Shown: positions 7,308-16,743, counted from the stretch's first letter. The stretch: DNA of 64,000 nucleotides from Chryseobacterium pennipullorum (GCF_003384725.1 NZ_QNVV01000009.1:62001-126000), one strand, 5' to 3'. The notes: a model not told the origin generated them from the sequence alone. Made by a program: numbers and translations.

Positions 7308-9365
7308 TTACCAGATTTTGATTCTCTCTTCCGGAGTTTTGTATAATTTATCTCCTTTTTTCACATCAAATGCTTTGTAGAACGAATCAACGTTGATCAA
7401 CGGACCGAAGCTTCTGAAATATCCCGGAGAATGCGGGTCAGTTTTCACCTGATTGATCATATATTTTTCACTTGATAAAGTTCTCCAAACCGTTGCCCAG
7501 CTCAGGAAGAATCTTTGATCCTGAGTAAAGCCGCTGATTTTCCCAGGGTTCCCTTTATCTTTCAAATACATCTGAAGGGCATCATAAGCAATGTTTACTC
7601 CTCCAAGATCGGCAATATTTTCACCGTTTGTGAAAGTACCGTTTACAAAAGTTCCTTTTACAGGCTCGTATTTGTCGTATTGAGCTGCAAGTGCTTTGGT
7701 AGCTTTCTCGAAGTTTGCTTTATCTTCAGGCGTCCACCAGTCTACCAGGTTACCGTCAGCATCAAACTGAGCACCTGAATCATCAAATCCGTGGCTCATT
7801 TCATGTCCGATAACGGCACCGATTCCACCGAAATTCACGGCAGCATCAGCTTGTGGGTTAAAGAATGGCGGCTGAAGGATAGCTGCAGGGAATACAATTT
7901 CATTGTATACCGGATTGTAATATGCATTTACAGTCTGCGGTGTCATTCCCCACTCTGTCTTGTCAACCGGCTTTCCAATTTTTGCAAGATCTTTGTTATA
8001 CTGCCATTCGCCGATGTTCTGCAGGTTGGAATATAAAGTACCTCCTTGTGCTTCAGGAGTAATCACCAATTTTGAATAGTCTTTCCATTTATCCGGATAA
8101 GCCACTTTTACCGTAAACTTATTCAGCTTCTTCATTGCTTTTTCTTTAGTTGTAGAAGACATCCACGCCAGGTTGTTGATGTGTACGGCAAAACTTTTCT
8201 TTAAGTAATCGATCAGTTCTACCATCTGAGCCTTAGCTTCGGCCGGAAAGTATTTTTCTACATATAATTTTCCAAAAGCTTCACCAAGGTTTCTGTTGAT
8301 CAACTCAAAACCTCTTTTGTTCAAAGCTCTTTGCTCTTGCTGGCCTCTTAAATATTTACCAAAGAAATCAAATTTCATATCCCCCAGCTTTTCGCTCAGG
8401 TAAGAAGCGCTTCCGTTGATCATATGGAATTTCAGATAATCCTTAATGACAGGAAGATTCTGAGTATTCACCAATTTATCAAAGTTTTTGTAGTATCCCA
8501 GTTCACCGATGATTATTTTGTCTGTATTTACCCCTACTTTTTTAAGGTAAGTAGGCAAATCAACTCCTTTTACCAAAGCTGAAAGCTCGGCCATCGTCTG
8601 CGGGTTATACTGAAGAGTATTGTCACGGCTCTGCTCATTGGTTAAAAGGGTCTGTGCAATACTTTTTTCATAAGCAACGATACCTTTTGCTGCTTCATCA
8701 GCATTCTTGTAGCCCAGTTCCTTAAGCATAGAAGCTACATATTTCTGATATTCAGCAATAGCTTCCGTATTTTTTTCATTTACTTTCTGATAGTAATCTC
8801 TCCCTAAACCAAGAGATGCTTCCCCTAAGTAAACCGCATTCATATTGGAATTTTTAAGATCAGCATAGACTCCCCATCCGTAGAAGATGTTCTCACCCTC
8901 CTTTGTTACAGACGCCAGGTAGTTCTGCAGATCAGCCATATTTTTGATCGCATCAATTTTAGTCAGGTGATCCTGAATAGGCTTTATTCCATCTGCATTT
9001 CTTTTCTGCATGTTCATATAAGAAGCATACAGGTCCTGAATTTTTTTCCCTTCGCTACCGTCTGCAAATTTATCTTTCAGAAGAGAGTTCAGAATGGTCA
9101 TGGAATTGTTATCCGTATCTTCTCCCAGTTTGTTAAAGCTTCCCCACGTTGGTTTATCAGAAGGGATCTTAGCGGTTTTCATCCATGTTCCGCTTACATA
9201 GTTATAAAAATCATCCTGTGGACGCACGGAAGTATCCATAAGGCTTATGTCTAGGCCTTTATCCGTATTATTCACTGCCACTTTAGCAGCTTTATTTTGT
9301 GCACTCAATGTATTTTGAGAGCAGATCCCTGCTATTAGAAACAAAGAAAGCGTAAGTTTTTTCAT
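7308..9365 (-). CDS. M13-family zinc metallopeptidase, periplasmic/secreted paralogue
   Basis: A 685-residue paralogue of the 4686-6782 peptidase, nearly collinear with it throughout. It carries a cleavable Sec signal (ends about LSAQ) instead of a lipobox, so the two copies probably act at different sites. Catalytic residues: HEMSH at 521-525 and ENIADLGGV (E582). The C-terminus KTPEERIKIW is conserved between copies. The tandem arrangement points to an old local duplication, since the two have diverged noticeably in the N-terminal half. Confidence 0.95.
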   Translation of the reverse strand: MKKLTLSLFLIAGICSQNTLSAQNKAAKVAVNNTDKGLDISLMDTSVRPQDDFYNYVSGTWMKTAKIPSDKPTWGSFNKLGEDTDNNSMTILNSLLKDKFADGSEGKKIQDLYASYMNMQKRNADGIKPIQDHLTKIDAIKNMADLQNYLASVTKEGENIFYGWGVYADLKNSNMNAVYLGEASLGLGRDYYQKVNEKNTEAIAEYQKYVASMLKELGYKNADEAAKGIVAYEKSIAQTLLTNEQSRDNTLQYNPQTMAELSALVKGVDLPTYLKKVGVNTDKIIIGELGYYKNFDKLVNTQNLPVIKDYLKFHMINGSASYLSEKLGDMKFDFFGKYLRGQQEQRALNKRGFELINRNLGEAFGKLYVEKYFPAEAKAQMVELIDYLKKSFAVHINNLAWMSSTTKEKAMKKLNKFTVKVAYPDKWKDYSKLVITPEAQGGTLYSNLQNIGEWQYNKDLAKIGKPVDKTEWGMTPQTVNAYYNPVYNEIVFPAAILQPPFFNPQADAAVNFGGIGAVIGHEMSHGFDDSGAQFDADGNLVDWWTPEDKANFEKATKALAAQYDKYEPVKGTFVNGTFTNGENIADLGGVNIAYDALQMYLKDKGNPGKISGFTQDQRFFLSWATVWRTLSSEKYMINQVKTDPHSPGYFRSFGPLINVDSFYKAFDVKKGDKLYKTPEERIKIW

Positions 9366-9468
9366 TATGATAACAATTTATACAATAGGTATTATTTATT
9401 TACATTTTGTTACTTGTATTTGTAAAAAAATGTTGCTATTCACGTAAAAGCGATGGGAAGCCGGAAAA

Positions 9469-10719
9469 TCACTGTGCAACCAACAGTCCTACCAGGTCCT
9501 GAATGACCTTCTGGGAAACAAAATACATAAAATCCAGCCGTTCCAGATGAGGCATATAGAGTTTTGATGTTACCTCCTTATCATTGATTCTTATGGTATA
9601 GTAAACGGTTCCTATCTCTTTCCCGTCTTCTCCTTTTCCCGGGCCTGCGACACCGGTTGTAGAGAGAGAAATATGAGTTTCAAACAGTTTCTGGCATCCC
9701 TTTGCCATTTCACTGGCGACCTGCTCGCTCACCACTGTAAACTGTTCCACAGTTTCTTTGGAAACATTTAATATCTTTATTTTTTTCTCTGTAGCATAGG
9801 GCACCAAACCACCAAGATAGTATTTTGAACTTCCCGGAACAGCGGTTAGCATTTTTGCCAGTTCTCCGCCCGTACAGCTCTCGGCTGTAGAAATAGTCAG
9901 TTTTCTTTCGGTCAGTATTTCTGCCAGAATATTTTCGATCTTATCTTCTGATACGGCAATCACATGATCTCCTAATAGAGGAAGAAGTGTTTGAATCTCA
10001 CGTTCCACCTGCTGTTGCAAAAATGCCTCATGATCTCCGGAGGCAGTCAATCTGAGCTTTACCCTTGTTCCCACCGGGAGATAGGACAGCGCGATATTAT
10101 CCGGAAGGGCAAGTTCCCACTCTTCAATGGTATCTGCCAAAACACTTTCAGGAATTCCCACTACGGATACAATTCTCGTATGTATATACTGAAGGCTATA
10201 TTTTTCCTGCAGATAAGGAATGATTTGATCTTTTATCAGCGGCTTCACCTCATAGGGAACACCCGGCAGACTGTAACAAAGTTTCCCGTCCATCTCCATC
10301 ATCATGCAGGGCGCAGTTCCATACTGATTTTGAAACACCGTGGATCTGGTAGGTACAAAAGCCTGTTCTCTGTTTCTTTCCAGAATATCAGTACGCCCTC
10401 TTCGTTCCATATATTCCTTAAGGTGATTAAACGTTACCTCATCCAGGGCAATTTCATCATTGAAAAACTCTGCCAGGGCTTTTTTTGTTTTATCATCCCG
10501 GGTTGGCCCGAGCCCTCCTGTGGTAATGACGAGGTCTCCCAGTTCAAAGGCTTCACCTAAAGTTTTTTTAATGGTTTCAATTTCGTCAGAAATAGTAAAA
10601 ATCTGAGAGACTTTTATCCCTATATTTTTAAGTTCAGAGGCAATAAAATTCGAATTGGTGTCTATCGTATTCCCGGAAAGGATTTCGTCGCCGATAGTAA
10701 TCAGAACAGCTTTTTCCAT
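9469..10719 (-). CDS. cinA: CinA-family protein (competence/damage-inducible, nicotinamide-nucleotide amidohydrolase-like)
   Basis: A two-domain protein of 416 residues, the usual size. The N-terminal MoaB/MogA-like (COG1058) domain has GDEILSGNTIDTNSNFIAS near residue 8 and TTGGLGPTRDD near 65. The C-terminal CinA domain has AESCTGGELAKML near 270, GLVPYATEKK and TTGVAGPGKGEDGKEIGTV. The family's C-terminal domain deamidates NMN, and the N-terminal domain is linked to ADP-ribose hydrolysis; which is active here cannot be told. It is a single gene, divergent from the small acidic protein at 10836. Confidence 0.95.
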   Translation of the reverse strand: MEKAVLITIGDEILSGNTIDTNSNFIASELKNIGIKVSQIFTISDEIETIKKTLGEAFELGDLVITTGGLGPTRDDKTKKALAEFFNDEIALDEVTFNHLKEYMERRGRTDILERNREQAFVPTRSTVFQNQYGTAPCMMMEMDGKLCYSLPGVPYEVKPLIKDQIIPYLQEKYSLQYIHTRIVSVVGIPESVLADTIEEWELALPDNIALSYLPVGTRVKLRLTASGDHEAFLQQQVEREIQTLLPLLGDHVIAVSEDKIENILAEILTERKLTISTAESCTGGELAKMLTAVPGSSKYYLGGLVPYATEKKIKILNVSKETVEQFTVVSEQVASEMAKGCQKLFETHISLSTTGVAGPGKGEDGKEIGTVYYTIRINDKEVTSKLYMPHLERLDFMYFVSQKVIQDLVGLLVAQ

Positions 10720-10835
10720 AGATCAGTTTGTTGAAAAAAATTCTCTGCAAATGACGGAAAAATCAATGGCTGCGGCAACATAAAATGATTTTTTCTATTT
10801 TTGGCAAAAATTGTTTTTAACTATAATTAAAGATT

Positions 10836-11309
10836 ATGTCTACATATGATGATGCCTCATGGCATTATGGCGGAGATTTTCCGGAAGGTCTTCCTAAGAA
10901 AAACGGAGCAACCCATACCGGAATGTTTCTGAACTGGTGCATTCACCATAATCTCATTTCAGAGGAATTAAAAAAAGAGGCAGCAGAAGAAATTGAAAAA
11001 TTAAAACAGCGAGAAATTACAGGTGCTGAATTTGTCATGGATGTTCGCGATGGCAAGTTTTCTGATCCTGACCTGAATGATCTCGGAAACAGCTTTGCCA
11101 GGGATTATTATGCGGATGACACGGATTTTGGCAACAGATACAGTTCATTTGCTGATGATTACGTGAATATTTTTGATGCGAAAGCTGAGGAAAATGATGA
11201 TGAATACGAAACATTTTACCATATTGAGGACACCTACGAAAACTATGATCTGATGAAGCAAGTGATAGACCATCGCTTTGAGGAGTGGAAAGAGTATCTT
11301 GGAAGCTAA
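10836..11309 (+). CDS. small acidic conserved protein (YDDASWHYGGDFP-type)
   Basis: A 157-residue, strongly acidic cytosolic protein without signal peptide. It begins STYDDASWHYGGDFPEGLP followed by ATHTGMFLNWCIHHN, a combination I recognise from an uncharacterised family often annotated only as a domain of unknown function. The middle is Asp/Tyr-rich (DYYADDTDFGNRYSSF) and the C-terminus is helical. A -7-like TATTTTTG is at 10796-10803. The gene is solitary. Proteins of this size, acidity and Trp/His-rich N-terminus include immunity proteins, but that is speculation. Function unknown. Confidence 0.85.
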   Translation: MSTYDDASWHYGGDFPEGLPKKNGATHTGMFLNWCIHHNLISEELKKEAAEEIEKLKQREITGAEFVMDVRDGKFSDPDLNDLGNSFARDYYADDTDFGNRYSSFADDYVNIFDAKAEENDDEYETFYHIEDTYENYDLMKQVIDHRFEEWKEYLGS

Positions 11310-11346
11310 AATATAAATCAATAAGAGCTAAAAGAATCGATCCGGT

Positions 11347-11427
11347 TCAAAAGTTGGGGTAAGCAAAATTTTGTGAGCTTGAATAGAAAAACCCTACGAG
11401 GTCAGGCATACTAGTCCCAACTTTTGA
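11347..11427. repeat. 81-bp element with 12-bp terminal inverted repeats
   Basis: TCAAAAGTTGGG at 11347-11358 and its exact complement CCCAACTTTTGA at 11416-11427, further flanked by GATC on both sides (11339-11342, 11432-11435). It shares CAAAAGTTG and GAATAGAAAAA in the same order with the 564-bp element at 40681, so both look like members of one dispersed family. No coding capacity. Confidence 0.65.
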
Positions 11428-11463
11428 TATTGATCGCAGACCATTCTAAAGATTGAGTTTATG

Positions 11464-12018
11464 CTATTTTACGGGATCCTGATTATGTTTTACCCAGATC
11501 AGTTCATCTGTATTGTAGCCAATTTTTTTTGCTTTTTCAAGAAAACGCTGACGTATGCTTTCCGGAATTGTAGTTGTCCGGGATAAAATCCAGAGATATT
11601 TTAAATTGCTTCCTACGACCAATGCGTACTGATACTCTTCATCAATATCGATTACGTTATAGCCAGCCCAGATGGGTTTGAAAAAAGATACTTTAAGACG
11701 CGCTTCTGAGGGATCCTTTACTGATTTTGCTTCACCAATGGATTCTTCCCAGACTTTTTTGACGTAATTGTATCCTTTATTTCTAACCTGAATGGTTCCA
11801 TCAGGATTTGCTGAATATTCTGCGGTCACATTATCCATATTCTTCTCAAACCTATAGTCGAAACGGGCCACTTCATACCATCTGCCGAGATATTTTTTAA
11901 TATCAAAATTTTTGACAGCTGTTGCGCCTCTGGGAATTCCCACCGAGCAGGAATTGAAAATCAGAAGCCCTATTGCTCCTAAGGATACGGGAATCAGTAT
12001 TTTGTGAAGAGTTCTCAT
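11464..12018 (-). CDS. blc: outer-membrane lipoprotein lipocalin (Blc-like)
   Basis: A 184-residue lipocalin anchored by a lipobox (IFNSC, Cys about 24). The signature FDIKKYLGRWYEVARFDYRFEK (first strand, G-x-W) is followed by the beta-barrel and the family C-terminal WILSRTTTIPESIRQRFLEKAKKIGYNTDELIWVKH (split here over the last 45 residues). Blc proteins bind lysophospholipids or fatty acids and are linked to membrane maintenance and stress. It is a single gene on the minus strand; the upstream gene is a LytTR regulator, with no evidence of joint transcription. Confidence 0.92.
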   Translation of the reverse strand: MRTLHKILIPVSLGAIGLLIFNSCSVGIPRGATAVKNFDIKKYLGRWYEVARFDYRFEKNMDNVTAEYSANPDGTIQVRNKGYNYVKKVWEESIGEAKSVKDPSEARLKVSFFKPIWAGYNVIDIDEEYQYALVVGSNLKYLWILSRTTTIPESIRQRFLEKAKKIGYNTDELIWVKHNQDPVK

Positions 12019-12094
12019 AACAGAAATATTTTGTGTGGTTGTGAGATGAGAACGTCAAAAATAATGCCTTTACCCTGTTAAGGAACGATAAATT

Positions 12095-12829
12095 CTACGA
12101 AAATACCTTTAGAAAATTATCTTTAAAGCTTCCTGAAACCTCAATTTCCGTATCATCAGAAAGCATTACGGTTCCGCTTTTATGGTAGGATCTCACAAAA
12201 GCGGTATTGATAATATGAGAGCGGTGAACCCTCACAAAAGGATTCTCCAGAAGATCATCGAAATGTTTTAGAAACCGGCACACCATCTTTTTGGAACCAT
12301 CGGTAAGATAGACCTGTGTAAAGTTCCCGTCTGCCTGGAGCCTGAGAATATCTTCGGTTTTCACCACATCAAATCCCTGTAACGTTGGCAGAATAAGCTG
12401 TTGCTTTTCGGGCTTTAGTTTTAGATTTTCAAGCAGGATCTTGTTACGGTTCAGTTCTTCTTTCTTTTCAAGACTTTCACCAACTTTATTTACTGCCAGG
12501 ATCAGCTCCTGGATATCAATGGGTTTCAGGATGTAATAGCTGGCAGATTTGTTCAGGGCCTGCAATGAATACTGTGAAAACGCAGTGATGAAGATGGTCT
12601 CATAAGAAAAGTCTTTGGTAGCCTCCAGAACATCAAACGCGTTTCCGAACGGCATTTCCACATCCAGAAAAACCAGTTGGGGCTGTTTTTCAGCAATCAG
12701 AGGAACTGCATCTTTGATATTTTCAGCTTCACCCTGTATTTCCACCTGCGGACAATATTTAGTGAGGTAGCTTCTTAAAACTTCTCTTGCGATGATTTCG
12801 TCATCTACAATTACGGCTTTTATCTTCAT
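12095..12829 (-). CDS. LytTR-family response regulator
   Basis: A 244-residue two-component response regulator. The receiver domain (1-120) has acidic DDE near residue 9, phospho-acceptor D56 in LVFLDVEMP, and the conserved Lys in YYILKPIDI. The C-terminal LytTR DNA-binding domain (about 140-244) contains FTQVYLTDGSKKMVCRF and VRVHRSHIINTAFV. LytTR proteins bind direct repeats about 21 bp apart as dimers. Its partner is the histidine kinase encoded 166 bp upstream on the same strand. Candidate target sites are the paired ACCAAGT repeats at 14836-14863 and 16784-16811. Confidence 0.95.
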   Translation of the reverse strand: MKIKAVIVDDEIIAREVLRSYLTKYCPQVEIQGEAENIKDAVPLIAEKQPQLVFLDVEMPFGNAFDVLEATKDFSYETIFITAFSQYSLQALNKSASYYILKPIDIQELILAVNKVGESLEKKEELNRNKILLENLKLKPEKQQLILPTLQGFDVVKTEDILRLQADGNFTQVYLTDGSKKMVCRFLKHFDDLLENPFVRVHRSHIINTAFVRSYHKSGTVMLSDDTEIEVSGSFKDNFLKVFS

Positions 12830-12995
12830 TGGATAATTATTTGGTCTATGCCTATTGATATTTTGTGTTCCTGAATTTTAGAATTTTATACGAAGCCCTG
12901 ATGGTTCTTTATTTTTTCATTTACCTTATTATTTAAGTTCGAAAATAAAAAACATCAAAACTGGCGGGACTACCTATTTACACTCCAATAGTTCT

Positions 12996-14777
12996 TTAGC
13001 TCAGATTAATTTTCAGAATGACCAGTACACCGCTGTTATTATCTTTATCCTTTACGGAGCAGGTAATTTCTTTTTTATAAAGGTCATTCAGTAATTGGAT
13101 TCTTTCCATGGTATTTTTCATTCCCCTTCCCTCTCTTGTCTTTTGATGCAGGGTTTTCTGTTTTTTACTTTCTTCAATTCCTATACCGTTGTCCTCAATG
13201 GTAATTTTCAAATATTGCTTTTCTTTCACAAAGCTTAACGTCAGGAATCCTTTTTCAGTTTTATAACGCAATCCATGCCATATAGCATTTTCCAGAAACG
13301 GCTGTACGAGCATTCCCGGGACCTGCAGATTATGCATACCCAGATCCTCATCCACATCAATTTCATAGTCGAATTTATCTGCAAAACGTGTTTTTTCCAA
13401 TGCCAGATAATTCTGGAGGAGATCCAGTTCCTGCTGAAGGGGAATAAAATCTTCTGTGGAGTTTTCCATAACACCGCGCATCAGTTTGGAAAATTTGGTA
13501 AGATACTGATTGGCTTCCAATTCATTATTCGTAGCAATAAAATGATTGACACTATTGAGACTGTTAAAAATAAAATGAGGGTTCATCTCCCGACGAAGCG
13601 ACTGAAGGGCAATCTTTTTGTTTTTAACCTGTACTTTTTTCAGGGTTCTGAAAATGATAATAATCAGTCCTGTAAGGAGCATTAAAGCACCGATCAGTCC
13701 GTAATTAAAAACATTTTTCTTCCGGATCAGCTCATCTTTAAGCTCTTTTTCTTTTTCCAGCTGCGAGATACGCTGCTCGGTATCTTCCAGGATTTTGTTA
13801 TCGATCAGACTTCGGTCTTTGGAGACCAGATTGGGAAGGTTTCCCAGAAAATCCCTGTATAATTGCATTGAAGCATCTGTATTTCCCGAGATGGCATAGA
13901 GACTGTCCAGCTTCTTTACACTTTTCTGAGCTTCTAAGGTATGACCTTTATCCAAAGCAATGGTATAGGCATTTTTCAATAAGCCGACGGCCTCTTTCGG
14001 ATCATTCTTCTTGAGGTAAATATCCGCAAGCTCCTGAATCTGATTGACTTTTTCCTGAGAGTTTTCTTTTACAAAATCCTCTTTGAGCACTTTCTTTTTT
14101 GCTTCAATTGCTTTATCAAAATTCCTGTTTTCAACATACAGATCCGCGAGCTTCTGATTAATGGCCAATGCCTGCTGTGGAGCCTCTTTTTTTGAGATCG
14201 TATAAGCATTGTTGAGGTTGGCTTCAGCTTTATAGAGGTCTTTCTGCTGGAGGTTAACTTCTGCCAGCTGGCTATAGCTTTCTGCCAGATCTGCCTGTTC
14301 ATTTTCCCTGCTGCTGATACTGATATTGTTTTGAATCGCTTCAACTTTCTGCTGTGGAGATGAAGATGAAAGTCTGGCAACATCATTGGCATTCACCGCC
14401 CGGCTTTTTTCGCTGTAGCTCATCTGCGCTGCCATATTGTAATTGCTGATGGCAGGTGTTATTTTATTCTGTTTTTCCTGGGACTGGGCCAGTTTCCGGG
14501 TCACTGCCTCCAGGTTTTTCTTATCATTAAGATTCTGATAAATATTTTTAGCCTTCATGAGAAATTCTTCACTTTTAGCATAATTCCCCTGATTGTAGTA
14601 GTCATTGGCCATTGTGACATAGGTCTCAGCCACACCTTTATGATCATTTTTGTCTACCGCTTTTTTCAGTTTTGCAGCAGATTTCAATGCCTGAGAAACT
14701 CTGGTAGTATCCTGTGCAGCGAAAGAATGTCCCACAGCAAGCATTATCATAAACCCTATTTTTAAAAATAATTTCAC
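12996..14777 (-). CDS. sensor histidine kinase with TPR sensor region (LytS/His_kinase type)
   Basis: A 593-residue membrane sensor. It has a signal peptide (starting at a GTG at 14777), then periplasmic TPR repeats (about 40-330) and a transmembrane segment near 355-377 (GLIGALMLLTGLIIIIF). The kinase domain has REMNPHFIFNSLNSV (phospho-accepting H401), N-box QPFLENAIWHGL and G-box IEDNGIGIEE. This architecture is typical of Bacteroidota LytTR-linked kinases. It is probably cognate with the response regulator at 12095. The upstream region carries paired ACCAAGT sites, suggesting autoregulation. Confidence 0.93.
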   Translation of the reverse strand: MKLFLKIGFMIMLAVGHSFAAQDTTRVSQALKSAAKLKKAVDKNDHKGVAETYVTMANDYYNQGNYAKSEEFLMKAKNIYQNLNDKKNLEAVTRKLAQSQEKQNKITPAISNYNMAAQMSYSEKSRAVNANDVARLSSSSPQQKVEAIQNNISISSRENEQADLAESYSQLAEVNLQQKDLYKAEANLNNAYTISKKEAPQQALAINQKLADLYVENRNFDKAIEAKKKVLKEDFVKENSQEKVNQIQELADIYLKKNDPKEAVGLLKNAYTIALDKGHTLEAQKSVKKLDSLYAISGNTDASMQLYRDFLGNLPNLVSKDRSLIDNKILEDTEQRISQLEKEKELKDELIRKKNVFNYGLIGALMLLTGLIIIIFRTLKKVQVKNKKIALQSLRREMNPHFIFNSLNSVNHFIATNNELEANQYLTKFSKLMRGVMENSTEDFIPLQQELDLLQNYLALEKTRFADKFDYEIDVDEDLGMHNLQVPGMLVQPFLENAIWHGLRYKTEKGFLTLSFVKEKQYLKITIEDNGIGIEESKKQKTLHQKTREGRGMKNTMERIQLLNDLYKKEITCSVKDKDNNSGVLVILKINLS

Positions 14778-14835
14778 AGACTTCAGATGTTTAGTGCAAA
14801 GTAACTAAAACTTTATATATTGTCTCTTATTCTTT

Positions 14836-14863
14836 ACCAAGTCAAACTTTCCTTTCACCAAGT
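14836..14863. promoter_or_regulatory. paired ACCAAGT direct repeats, candidate LytTR operator A
   Basis: ACCAAGT at 14836-14842 and 14857-14863, start-to-start distance 21 bp, in the divergent region between the kinase gene and the amidohydrolase gene. The flanks (TTTACCAAGTCAAA ... TTTCACCAAGT) resemble operator B at 16784. Spacing of two helical turns is what LytTR dimers require (family knowledge); binding is inferred. Confidence 0.6.
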
Positions 14864-14924
14864 TCGCTCTTTAAAAATCTGCCATCAATTTACAAAATAC
14901 GATTTCACAATCGATAATGCTTAT

Positions 14925-14932
14925 TATATTTG
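14925..14932 (+). promoter_or_regulatory. -7 box TATATTTG of the amidohydrolase gene
   Basis: Perfect match to the Bacteroidota -7 consensus TAnnTTTG, with no evident -33. It lies downstream of an in-frame ATG at 14917, so that ATG would not be transcribed from here. This decides for the ATG at 14959. Confidence 0.6.
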
Positions 14933-14958
14933 TAAGATCATTTCACGTATACAATAAC

Positions 14959-16710
14959 ATGAAAAAATTTCAACTCCTTTTTGTGGCTGTCTTGTGTTTC
15001 GGCTGCATCCGGGCACAGCTTTATATCAAAAACGTCACTGTAGCAGATGTTGTGCGACAAAAAATGATTCCTTCCCAGACTGTAGTCATCAATAATGGGA
15101 TCATCACCACGGTAAAATCCAGCAAACAGGTAAGAATCCCAAAGAACGCCCAGATCGTGAACGGAGAGGGTAAATTTCTGATTCCCGGAATGACGGATTC
15201 CCACATCCATTTTTTCCAAAGTGGTGGACTGTATACAAGACCGGATGCTTTTGATCTCAGAAAGCAGGTTCCCTACGAAAAAGAAATTTCCTGGGGCCAT
15301 GATCATATGGAAGAGCTTCTTCAGTACTATCTTAAAGCAGGGATTACATCCGTTATTGATCCTGGTGCCACTTATCAGTTTCTTCGCCTGAGGGACTCAT
15401 TGAGGAAAAAGGAAAGTCTGCCATCCGTTTATATGTCCGGTCCCCTCATTACCACTTATGAACCTGAGGTTTTTAAAAATCTTGGCAAAAATGAACCCTT
15501 CAGATTGTCATTAACTGTAGAACAGGCTAAAAAAATGGTTCAGGAACAGCTTCCTTATCGGCCGGACTTTATCAAGATCTGGTATATTGTCCTGGGAGAT
15601 GCACAGCAAAAGGAAGAACAGGCCCGGAAGCTGGAACCTGTTATAAAAGCAGCTATTGATGAAGCCCATAAAAACAATTTGAAAGTGGCGGTACATGCCA
15701 CGGAACGTTTCACGGCTGAAACTGCCGTTCTGAACGGAGCCGATTACCTGGTTCACAATATAGAAAATGAAATTCTTGGCAAAGCCTTTGTAGCCCTTTT
15801 AAAATCAAGAAAAGTAATAGTATGCCCTACGCTCACCGTAATGGATAATTATTATGATACGTATGCCCAAAAAAAGCAGTATACAACTTATGATCTCGAA
15901 AATTCACATCCGGAGAGCATCGGCTCCATGTATGACCTGAAGCACCTGGAACAAACTTCAGATTCGGCATTGATCAAAAAATATAAAACCAGATTCAATT
16001 CTGCCCAGATACAGTCTTATGCATCAAAAACCGACTCTATAAGAAGGATTAACCTTAAAATGCTTGCTGAAGGCGGCGTAACAATTGCTGCAGGTACGGA
16101 TGCCGGAAATATCGGGACCCAGCACGCTGCTTCATTTTTGGATGAGCTTTTGGCGATGAAAGAAACCGGAATGACCAACTGGCAAATCCTGGAATCCGCC
16201 ACGATCAACCCGGCGAAAATTCTCAATAAAGAGACCCGGTACGGCAGTATTGATGAAGGAAAGGCTGCAGATCTTGTGATGTTAAATGCCAACCCTGTGG
16301 ATAATCTTAAAAATCTGACTGATATCAACACGGTCTTTAAGAACGGACAGCCCTTTGATCCTGCTAAAATTATCAAAATAACCCCTGAAATATTGGTACA
16401 GCAACAGCTGAACGCCTATAATGCAAGAAATATCGATGCATTTTTGGAACCTTATGCCGAAGATGTAGAACTGTATACATTTCCCAACACCCTGTTGAGC
16501 AAAGGAAAAGAAGCCATGCGTAAAACATACGAAACAATGTTCAGTAAATATCCTGACCTTCATTGTGAAATTAAGCAAAGAATCTTGAACCGTACTAGCA
16601 TCATCGATAAGGAAAGTGTCTCCGGAGTAAGACCTGGTCAAAAGATAGAGGCTACCGCCATTTATGAGTTTAAAGATGATAAGATTTCAAAAGTTTACTT
16701 CTTACAATAA
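14959..16710 (+). CDS. secreted amidohydrolase with C-terminal NTF2-like domain
   Basis: A periplasmic metal-dependent hydrolase of 583 residues. The signal peptide is MKKFQLLFVAVLCFGCIRAQ. Metal-site features: MTDSHIHFFQSGG (H-x-H), KVAVHATERF, YLVHNIENE, AAGTDAGNIGTQHAAS (metal-site Asp), then INPAKIL and GSIDEGKAADLVMLNANP, all classic amidohydrolase/imidazolonepropionase-like landmarks. The last 110 residues (NAYNARNIDAFLEPYAEDVELY) form a SnoaL/NTF2-like domain, an unusual fusion. Substrate unknown. It is monocistronic by position, with a terminator after it, and is probably controlled by the adjacent LytTR system. Confidence 0.92.
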   Translation: MKKFQLLFVAVLCFGCIRAQLYIKNVTVADVVRQKMIPSQTVVINNGIITTVKSSKQVRIPKNAQIVNGEGKFLIPGMTDSHIHFFQSGGLYTRPDAFDLRKQVPYEKEISWGHDHMEELLQYYLKAGITSVIDPGATYQFLRLRDSLRKKESLPSVYMSGPLITTYEPEVFKNLGKNEPFRLSLTVEQAKKMVQEQLPYRPDFIKIWYIVLGDAQQKEEQARKLEPVIKAAIDEAHKNNLKVAVHATERFTAETAVLNGADYLVHNIENEILGKAFVALLKSRKVIVCPTLTVMDNYYDTYAQKKQYTTYDLENSHPESIGSMYDLKHLEQTSDSALIKKYKTRFNSAQIQSYASKTDSIRRINLKMLAEGGVTIAAGTDAGNIGTQHAASFLDELLAMKETGMTNWQILESATINPAKILNKETRYGSIDEGKAADLVMLNANPVDNLKNLTDINTVFKNGQPFDPAKIIKITPEILVQQQLNAYNARNIDAFLEPYAEDVELYTFPNTLLSKGKEAMRKTYETMFSKYPDLHCEIKQRILNRTSIIDKESVSGVRPGQKIEATAIYEFKDDKISKVYFLQ

Positions 16711-16743
16711 CAGGTACCAGGAATAGATATTTAAAGATATTAT

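Noticed and set aside
9991..10560. 189-codon plus-strand ORF
   Set aside because: Shadow of cinA on the opposite strand.
11347..11427. integron attC site
   Set aside because: The inverted ends do not fit the attC consensus (RYYYAAC/GTTRRRY) and no cassette ORF or integrase is nearby.
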